DNA from: an uncultured Oscillibacter sp.
GTDB taxonomy: Bacteria; Bacillota; Clostridia; Oscillospirales; Oscillospiraceae
Length of the DNA stretch: 10,071 nucleotides
Direction: 5' to 3'
NCBI GenBank assembly: GCA_905200545.1
Contig: CAJKKQ010000041.1
Span: 1-10,071, forward strand
In this document: positions 5,972 through 10,071 of the stretch, piece after piece
Layout: the number at the start of each line of letters is the position of its first letter
How positions within the stretch are numbered: the first letter of the stretch is position 1
Made by a program: the position numbers and the translations under genes
Notes under the pieces: generated by a model
Databases searched by the model: none
Seen by the model: only the letters and a program-made list of their open reading frames with translations
What the model was told of the DNA's origin: nothing

Positions 5972-6008
5972 GGAAAAGGGCGGCATCATCCAGATGCCGC
6001 CCTTTTCC
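5972..6008. terminator. Bidirectional intrinsic terminator
   Basis: GGAAAAGGGCGGCAT (5972-5986) and its exact complement ATGCCGCCCTTTTCC (5994-6008) form a perfect 15-bp stem with a 7-base loop. A/T tracts at the stem base serve both strands. It lies 3 bases after the small plus-strand gene and 35 bases after the stop of the minus-strand gene at 6044. Confidence 0.85.
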
Positions 6009-6043
6009 TATCGCCCCGCAGTCCGGTCCCTCATATCGCGGAA

Positions 6044-6664
6044 TTACGGGTTGCCGTGCTCTGACAAAAGGGCCCCGTCCCGGTTAAAAACCTGAAGAAC
6101 ATAAACGAATTCATCCTGGGGCCAGGAATTTTGCTGTAAAGCTTCCTGCCGCTCCTGTTCCCATTCCGTCACACCCTCCGGCAGGGTAAACCGCCACACC
6201 CCCGGCGCTGCCTGGACGCCTTGTGCTTGAAATTGGGCCACTGGCGTACCATCCGCTCCCAGAATGGCCCAGGACAGCTCTGACGACGCTGCCTCTTGCG
6301 GCGCTCCCATAGCCAGCATCCAAGGCCCCTCCCGGCTGGGCAGCACCAGGACGCCGCCGTCAGCGCCCACCAGATCTGTATAGCCCTCATAGGGCCAGGC
6401 GGTGTATCGCAGGGTCCAGAAACAATCCCCGTTTTGCAGGTAAGCCACCCGCCGCTTCTCCTGCCCATCCCAGAGCCAGGGCTCATCATAGAGGACCGTC
6501 ATTTCCTCCACCAAATTTTCCCGGGCAGTCTTCTGGATCAGCATTTCATAGGTCAACGCCGGAGCTCCGGAGAGCACCCATACCAGCCACAGCGCCAGAG
6601 CGGACGCCAGCAGATTCCGGAGGATCCTCCATTTCCGGTTGGCGTACGTTCTCGACCATCTCAT
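6044..6664 (-). CDS. Membrane-anchored protein of unknown function (cassette gene B2)
   Basis: I do not recognise a family. The 206-residue protein has a basic cytoplasmic N-terminus (MRWSRTYANRKWRILRN), one membrane segment at about 17-36 (LLASALALWLVWVLSG) and an outside part of about 170 residues rich in Trp, Glu and Leu. The start at 6664 is chosen over a longer frame because its ATG overlaps the TGA of the upstream gene (ATGA) and has AGGAGG seven bases before it. It is a diverged paralogue of the gene at 7585: both share NRKxRILRN, a following ALAL, and a C-terminal DG-L-E pattern. It is the last gene of the four-gene operon and is probably translationally coupled to the A2 gene. Confidence 0.85.
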   Translation of the reverse strand: MRWSRTYANRKWRILRNLLASALALWLVWVLSGAPALTYEMLIQKTARENLVEEMTVLYDEPWLWDGQEKRRVAYLQNGDCFWTLRYTAWPYEGYTDLVGADGGVLVLPSREGPWMLAMGAPQEAASSELSWAILGADGTPVAQFQAQGVQAAPGVWRFTLPEGVTEWEQERQEALQQNSWPQDEFVYVLQVFNRDGALLSEHGNP

Positions 6665-7545
6665 GACGCAGCCTCCTCCCAATAAAGCCGCATGGTCCAG
6701 TCCCTGGCAGGATAACTCAACTCCATCCACTCCGCCTGCCGGACTTCCCCTGCGGAGAATTTCAGCATGACATACCAGCCCCCCAGATCCGCACTGCTGA
6801 CGGTGTGGGTCTTCCCTGCGTGGCCGAACCAAGGCTCTCTGTTATCAGGATAATAGGCGCTGAACCACTCCGAAGTCATTTTGCTGGGCCGTCCGCTGAG
6901 GCCCACGCTCTGATTGTGCAGCACCGTCCCGTCGCTGAGAGTCAGAATCAAATCATCCCGGACGTCCTCCGGACAACCGTACCAGAAGTGCTCCGGCTCC
7001 AGCCGCAGCAGGCATTGGCCCTGCCAGAACTGATCCTGATATCCCCACCAGCAGCCCTTCACCACGGACAGCGTATAGTCCTCCCCTATTGGGACGGTCT
7101 CCCCGGTCAGAGCGCCCCGCACTTCATAGACCTCTCGGCCCGCCTCCTGATTGATTGTCTGATAGGGAGACAGCTCCTCCTGGTACATTCCCAAATCCTC
7201 CGGCGGAAAGAACGTATTTTTTGCCCGGTGGAGCCACTGCCCCATCGGTTCCGCCCCCAGGAACAGGGCCGTCACCAGTGTCAAAATCAGCACCGCCCGG
7301 CTGGCCACCCACAGCCAGCCCAACCAGGGCTTATGGACCCGGTCCAGAGCCCTGCCGATTTCCTCCGGATCTCCCATGGCATCCAACGCCCGCTGCTCTG
7401 CCAGTTTCCATGGGTAGTCCAGCCGCTCCAGGTCCCGGACATGATCCTCGTAGTGGGCGGTCAATTCCTTTTCGATGTCTTTTCGATCCGGCCAGAAGCG
7501 CACTTGTGCCAGTACCGTAGCCCGCCAGGCCCGAAAGTTTTCCAT
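6661..7545 (-). CDS. HAAS/permease-prefix-like membrane protein (cassette gene A2)
   Basis: The 294-residue protein has a cytoplasmic N-terminal domain (about 1-75) with VRFWPDRKDIEKEL, TAHYEDHV, RALDAMGDPEEIGRALD and HKPWLGW. This pattern is typical of the HAAS (DUF1700-like, permease prefix domain 1) family. A single membrane segment follows at about 77-97, then about 195 outside residues rich in aromatic residues, ending WMELSYPARDWTMRLYWEE. HAAS proteins usually act with PadR-type regulators in envelope-stress or ABC-transporter control; no such partner is in the window. GGAGGT (7557-7552) sets the ATG at 7545. It lies 39 bases after B1 and overlaps B2 by four bases. The prefix domain is about 76% identical to that of A1, the outside domain much less. 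Confidence 0.88.
   Translation of the reverse strand: MENFRAWRATVLAQVRFWPDRKDIEKELTAHYEDHVRDLERLDYPWKLAEQRALDAMGDPEEIGRALDRVHKPWLGWLWVASRAVLILTLVTALFLGAEPMGQWLHRAKNTFFPPEDLGMYQEELSPYQTINQEAGREVYEVRGALTGETVPIGEDYTLSVVKGCWWGYQDQFWQGQCLLRLEPEHFWYGCPEDVRDDLILTLSDGTVLHNQSVGLSGRPSKMTSEWFSAYYPDNREPWFGHAGKTHTVSSADLGGWYVMLKFSAGEVRQAEWMELSYPARDWTMRLYWEEAAS
7309..7545 (-). repeat. Imperfect direct repeat, copy 2 (prefix domain of A2)
   Basis: These 237 bases encode residues 1-79 of A2 and align without gaps with 8811-9047, offset 1502 bases. By hand count 60 of 79 encoded residues are identical. Shared DNA stretches include CATGATCCTCGTAGTG and CCCATGGCATCCAA on the plus strand. It marks the conserved part of a 1.5-kb tandem duplication. 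Confidence 0.85.
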
Positions 7546-7584
7546 GTGCCTACCTCCCGGAATATCCGTGCATTTCCCCTTCTC

Positions 7585-8226
7585 TTACGGGAACTCCTCA
7601 TACACCCGCTCCTCAATGAGCTTTCCGTCAGCGTCGTATAGGCGCAGGGTCGTGGAGTCGCCTGAAAACCAGCCCCTGAACAGCTGATTCTCCTGTTGAG
7701 CCAGGAGGCTCTCCTCCTCCAGCAGGGTCTTGCGCATCAGGGAAAAGGTAAAGCAGTTGTTCTCCTCCCGCTCTCCCCGGATCAAATAGGTCCCCACAAA
7801 CTGCCCCTCCGGCAGGCTCGCCGTTACTTCCAGTTCCGCAGAGGCGACTCCTTCCAGCCGTCCCACCAGGGTGAATACCGGGTAGCTATACAAGTTCTCC
7901 CGCCGTCCAGACCTGTCACACTTCAGGGAATACCACTCCCCCGCTTTCTCCTGCTTCGTATTGGTCAGGCAAAAGCCAAGAGGGGTCCGTTCATAATAGA
8001 CATTCAGAATCCGATCTCCCGTCCAGGCATAGAGGGTGCCGTCCCTCCTGCACAGAGGCTGGGAAGTTCCCGGGACGATCAGATGCTGACGCTCCGCCCG
8101 GCGGAGCAGCCCCGACTGCGTCCAGCAAGGGAAATCCAGCATCCATGCTGTCAGGAACAGGGCCAGGGCTATCACTGTAAAATTGCGGAGAATCCTCTGT
8201 TTTCGGTTCAGTCGTGGAATCCTCAT
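7585..8226 (-). CDS. Membrane-anchored protein of unknown function (cassette gene B1)
   Basis: I do not recognise a family. The 213-residue protein begins MRIPRLNRKQRILRN, has one membrane segment at about 16-32 (TVIALALFLTAWMLDF) and an outside domain of about 175 residues that ends LYDADGKLIEERVYEEFP. The ATG at 8226 overlaps the TGA of A1 (ATGA) and has GGAGG seven bases upstream; the five-codon longer reading has no comparable support. It shares the anchor motif NRKxRILRN and overall plan with B2 but has diverged strongly outside. It is probably co-translated with A1, so the pair may work as a complex at the membrane. Confidence 0.85.
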   Translation of the reverse strand: MRIPRLNRKQRILRNFTVIALALFLTAWMLDFPCWTQSGLLRRAERQHLIVPGTSQPLCRRDGTLYAWTGDRILNVYYERTPLGFCLTNTKQEKAGEWYSLKCDRSGRRENLYSYPVFTLVGRLEGVASAELEVTASLPEGQFVGTYLIRGEREENNCFTFSLMRKTLLEEESLLAQQENQLFRGWFSGDSTTLRLYDADGKLIEERVYEEFP

Positions 8227-9047
8227 TTCCCATCCTCCCACTCCAGGCGGAAGGTAAAGCCCTCTCCGCTCTCACAGGTCAGTTCCAGCCACTGAGGACG
8301 AAATCCATTCTGGAAATAAATGGTCACCCAATAAGTTTCGTAGAAGGGTGTTTTCTCCTGGGGACCGACCTGTATGTAGCCGCCCCAGCGGGCGCGCCGC
8401 TCCTCTACGGTATAGTCAAAGTATTCCATAGAGCTGGTGTACTTCCCCGCCTCATCATCCACAGCCGACATCTGCCGGAGTGCCGGAGCCGGGCCGCCAT
8501 CCCAGAATCGCCCATCCTCCACAGTCAGCAGTATGGAGGCCGCATAGTAGGGACCGTCATTTCCATGTTCCCACAAAGCGGCATAGGGAACGGTAATATG
8601 ATATCCGCAGCGGTCCACGCTGCCTCCTGCGGTCACCGCCTCCCGTGTCCAGGAGGCTGTAGGATCATAGTGAAATCCATCCGGCTCATATTCATCCATC
8701 TCATCCGGCTTCTCCGGAAAGCGGAGATCCTCCGCCACATTCTGCCAGTAGCCGGTGGCATATACCAGCACCAGCGCTAGGCACACCGTCACAGCCACCT
8801 GGCTGACCATCCACAACCAGCCCAGCCATGGCTGATGAACCCGGTCCAAGGCCTTGCCCACGATCTCCGGGTCCCCCATGGCATCCAATGCCCGCTGTCG
8901 CGCCAGCTCCGTGGGATATTCCAGCCGCTCCAGATCCTGGACATGATCCTCGTAGTGAGCGGTCAGCTCCTGGGCAATGGACTCCCGATCCGGCTTGAAT
9001 CGCACCTGGGCCAACGCTGTAGCCTGCCAACTACGAAAATCATTCAT
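8223..9047 (-). CDS. HAAS/permease-prefix-like membrane protein (cassette gene A1)
   Basis: The 274-residue protein has a HAAS-like cytoplasmic domain (about 1-75) with LAQVRFKPDRESIAQEL, TAHYEDHV, RALDAMGDPEIVGKALD and HQPWLGW. One membrane segment lies at about 77-97 (WMVSQVAVTVCLALVLVYATG), followed by an acidic stretch (EKPDEMDEYEPD) and an outside domain rich in Tyr and Trp that ends WLELTCESGEGFTFRLEWE. GGAGGT (9060-9055) lies seven bases before the ATG at 9047. It is the first gene of the A1-B1-A2-B2 operon, behind the promoter and inverted repeat at 9069-9120. The prefix domain suggests signalling or regulation from the envelope; no catalytic motif is seen. Confidence 0.88.
   Translation of the reverse strand: MNDFRSWQATALAQVRFKPDRESIAQELTAHYEDHVQDLERLEYPTELARQRALDAMGDPEIVGKALDRVHQPWLGWLWMVSQVAVTVCLALVLVYATGYWQNVAEDLRFPEKPDEMDEYEPDGFHYDPTASWTREAVTAGGSVDRCGYHITVPYAALWEHGNDGPYYAASILLTVEDGRFWDGGPAPALRQMSAVDDEAGKYTSSMEYFDYTVEERRARWGGYIQVGPQEKTPFYETYWVTIYFQNGFRPQWLELTCESGEGFTFRLEWEDGK
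8811..9047 (-). repeat. Imperfect direct repeat, copy 1 (prefix domain of A1)
   Basis: This is the partner of 7309-7545, encoding residues 1-79 of A1 in gapless alignment with A2. Similarity falls off sharply after the conserved PWLGWLW at the membrane boundary and returns weakly at the C-terminus (W-ELS/T...RL-WE). Confidence 0.85.
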
Positions 9048-9068
9048 TGACTGTACCTCCCCGCCAAG

Positions 9069-9116
9069 CAAGCCTCGACTATCTATGTTTAGTATTGCAT
9101 AGATAGTCGAGGCTTG
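9069..9116. repeat. Perfect 19-bp inverted repeat over the cassette promoter
   Basis: CAAGCCTCGACTATCTATG (9069-9087) is repeated exactly in inverse orientation at 9098-9116, with a 10-base centre TTTAGTATTG. The -10 box (9091-9096) lies in the centre; one arm fills most of the promoter spacer and the other covers the expected start point. There is no T tract after the stem on the minus strand, so it is not a usual terminator, and a transcript from this promoter would lack one arm. It is best read as a DNA operator. HAAS genes are often controlled by PadR repressors, so a PadR-type protein acting in trans is a reasonable guess. Confidence 0.8.
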
Positions 9117-9120
9117 TCAA
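9091..9120 (-). promoter_or_regulatory. Sigma-A promoter of the A1-B1-A2-B2 operon
   Basis: The minus strand has a perfect -35 box TTGACA (9120-9115), an 18-base spacer and AATACT (9096-9091), preceded by TGC, an extended -10 element. The start should fall near 9084, inside the right arm of the inverted repeat. It begins 10 bases after the vanW-like gene ends, which separates the two units. Confidence 0.7.
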
Positions 9121-9129
9121 GTGAGTCTT

Positions 9130-9957
9130 CTATTTTTCCGGCAGCAGGGGCGAATACATCATAATGGCGTCATTGGCAAAGAGGAACTCCTCCCTCAGCA
9201 GCGTTCCATCCAAATCAAATACTCGACGAAACAACTCGTTGTGGCGGATATATCCTCCCCAAGAGGCCTGATCCATCCTGGCATTGCGCTCCAGGATCTC
9301 ATACTGAAATTTCTGCGGAGCCTCTGCCCGCCATTCTCCCTCCAGGTGGGTTTCCCCCACACGCACGCATAACTGGAAACACTGATCCGTATCATTGCGG
9401 ATCATAAGATCCCGGTGGGGATAGGCACAGGTAGCTCCGCTGCCAAAGGGCTGGGTGCGGTTACTGTCTGGAAAGACATCGTGGGAATGGCGGTAGCGCT
9501 CCACCACGGTCAGCGGGGTATGCAGGGTCATCCAGAAAATCAGGTTGGATAACTGACATAGCCCCCCTCCCACATCGGAGCCGATCCGGCCAAGGAACAG
9601 CACCATACCCTCACGATATCCTTTTTTGCGGGAGGGTTTCCCAATCAAACGCCAATAACTGAATGTCTCCCCCGGACGAAGCACTACTCCGTTTAACCGC
9701 GCAGCAGCCAACTGCAGATTGACGACTTTGTTTTTCTGCAGTTCCATCTCCTCCCCGCGCAAATGTCGATAGAGCGGCGTAGCGTGAGAGGTTTGTATAT
9801 ACGGCAGGGATACGCTCTGACGTTGGGAAGCCCAATGGTATCGAGGAGAACACCATAGTAAATAGCGCTTTCCAGCATAATAGGCTTTTCCCAGCCGCAG
9901 GCGCAGCCAGCTGCGGGGGATTGGCGGCCGAAGCTGGCGGTTTTTGGGATCTACCAT
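9130..9957 (-). CDS. VanW family protein
   Basis: VanW proteins belong to the vancomycin-resistance accessory family, but their reaction is not known and many members lie outside resistance clusters. The 275 residues equal the length I recall for classical VanW. Hallmarks are QKNKVVNLQLAAARLNG, RPGETFSYW (94-102), GYREG, the glycine-cysteine motif GGGLCQLSNLIFW (130-142), HTPLTVVERYRHSHDVFP and LMIRNDT. No signal peptide or clear membrane segment is present. AGGAGG seven bases before the ATG at 9957 decides that start over an ATG 11 codons earlier. No vanHAX, vanB, vanR or vanS genes are nearby, so this gives no evidence of glycopeptide resistance. Confidence 0.9.
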   Translation of the reverse strand: MVDPKNRQLRPPIPRSWLRLRLGKAYYAGKRYLLWCSPRYHWASQRQSVSLPYIQTSHATPLYRHLRGEEMELQKNKVVNLQLAAARLNGVVLRPGETFSYWRLIGKPSRKKGYREGMVLFLGRIGSDVGGGLCQLSNLIFWMTLHTPLTVVERYRHSHDVFPDSNRTQPFGSGATCAYPHRDLMIRNDTDQCFQLCVRVGETHLEGEWRAEAPQKFQYEILERNARMDQASWGGYIRHNELFRRVFDLDGTLLREEFLFANDAIMMYSPLLPEK

Positions 9958-9978
9958 TATAATTCCTCCTTTTGGGCC

Positions 9979-9987
9979 AGCATAGCA
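9979..9987 (-). promoter_or_regulatory. Possible extended -10 promoter of the vanW-like gene
   Basis: The minus strand reads TGCTATGCT, an extended -10 element with TATGCT at 9984-9979, but no fitting -35 box was found. The start would fall near 9972, only 15 bases before the ATG. Some promoter is needed, since a terminator lies upstream at 10022-10059, but this one is a weak guess. Confidence 0.25.
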
Positions 9988-10021
9988 CATATCGGCTTCA
10001 GAAATCCTCTCAAATAAGCAA

Positions 10022-10059
10022 CAAATAAAAAAGAAGCGAGAGTCAAAAGACTCTCGCTT
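10022..10059 (-). terminator. Intrinsic terminator of an upstream minus-strand gene
   Basis: On the minus strand AAGCGAGAGTC (10059-10049) pairs with GACTCTCGCTT (10044-10034) around TTTT, followed by CTTTTTTATTTG. The gene it ends lies beyond the right edge of the window. It separates that gene from the vanW-like gene. Confidence 0.9.
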
Positions 10060-10071
10060 GTGGTGTTGGCG

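Noticed and set aside
5738..5989. Minus-strand 83-residue frame encoding a hydrophobic, membrane-like protein
   Set aside because: It is the reverse of the hydrophilic small gene, crosses the terminator stem and the infC -35 region, and has no ribosome binding site. Its hydrophobicity comes from reading Gln/Asn/Lys codons backwards.
6665..6832. Longer N-terminus (56 more residues) for the gene ending at 6044
   Set aside because: It would overlap the A2 gene deeply and encode low-complexity residues ahead of the anchor; the ATGA overlap with its own AGGAGG marks the real start.
7309..9047. Insertion sequence or transposon as the source of the 1.5-kb repeat
   Set aside because: No transposase, terminal inverted repeats or target duplications were seen at the ends of the repeat; similarity follows gene domains, as in an old gene duplication.
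9069..9116. Inverted repeat as the terminator of the vanW-like gene
   Set aside because: No U tract follows the stem on the minus strand, and a promoter with TTGACA and an extended -10 box lies within it. It might still slow readthrough, but an operator fits better.
9130..9957. Vancomycin resistance locus
   Set aside because: Only a VanW-family gene is present; no ligase, dehydrogenase, dipeptidase or VanRS genes are seen in the window.

Overview
The window looks like chromosomal DNA of a GC-rich, anaerobic, butyrate-forming member of the Clostridia, most like the gut Oscillospiraceae (Flavonifractor/Pseudoflavonifractor/Intestinimonas type). This is inferred from the encoded proteins: an hbd-bcd-etfB-etfA butyrate operon, a Firmicutes-type infC-rpmI-rplT operon with an L20-type leader, strong GGAGG ribosome binding sites and sigma-A promoters. 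No database search was possible. The DNA is mostly protein-coding; no tRNA, rRNA, CRISPR array or insertion sequence was seen.

Layout. (1) Positions 1-2879, minus strand: hbd, bcd, etfB and the first codons of etfA form an operon for reducing acetoacetyl-CoA to butyryl-CoA. It is read from a near-consensus promoter (3003-3031) whose start point is covered by a Rex-like, NADH-sensing operator. (2) Positions 2880-3251: a divergent intergenic region with two Rex-like sites, the butyrate promoter and the trmB promoter. (3) Positions 3252-4298, plus strand: trmB, a tRNA m7G46 methyltransferase carrying an extra C-terminal domain of about 135 residues that resembles DUF4275, followed by an intrinsic terminator. 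(4) Positions 4373-5760, minus strand: infC-rpmI-rplT (IF3, L35, L20) with a consensus promoter, a roughly 145-nt leader holding a terminator and a competing antiterminator pairing, and an intrinsic terminator at the end. (5) Positions 5783-6008, plus strand: a 40-residue gene with almost no hydrophobic residues, a forespore-sigma-like promoter and a strong terminator; possibly a spore-core protein. (6) Positions 6044-9120, minus strand: four genes in an A1-B1-A2-B2 order. The A proteins have a HAAS/permease-prefix-like cytoplasmic domain, one membrane segment and an outside domain; the B proteins are small membrane-anchored proteins of unknown function. Each A-B pair overlaps by ATGA, and the pair has been duplicated in tandem. 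The promoter lies within a perfect 19-bp inverted repeat. (7) Positions 9130-9957, minus strand: a stand-alone VanW-family protein, with the terminator of an unseen upstream gene at 10022-10059.

The most unusual parts are the duplicated A-B membrane cassette with its long dyad operator, the TrmB fusion, the Rex-like sites at the butyrate promoter, the Hbd that lacks the usual NAD-selecting acidic residue, and the 40-residue hydrophilic gene.
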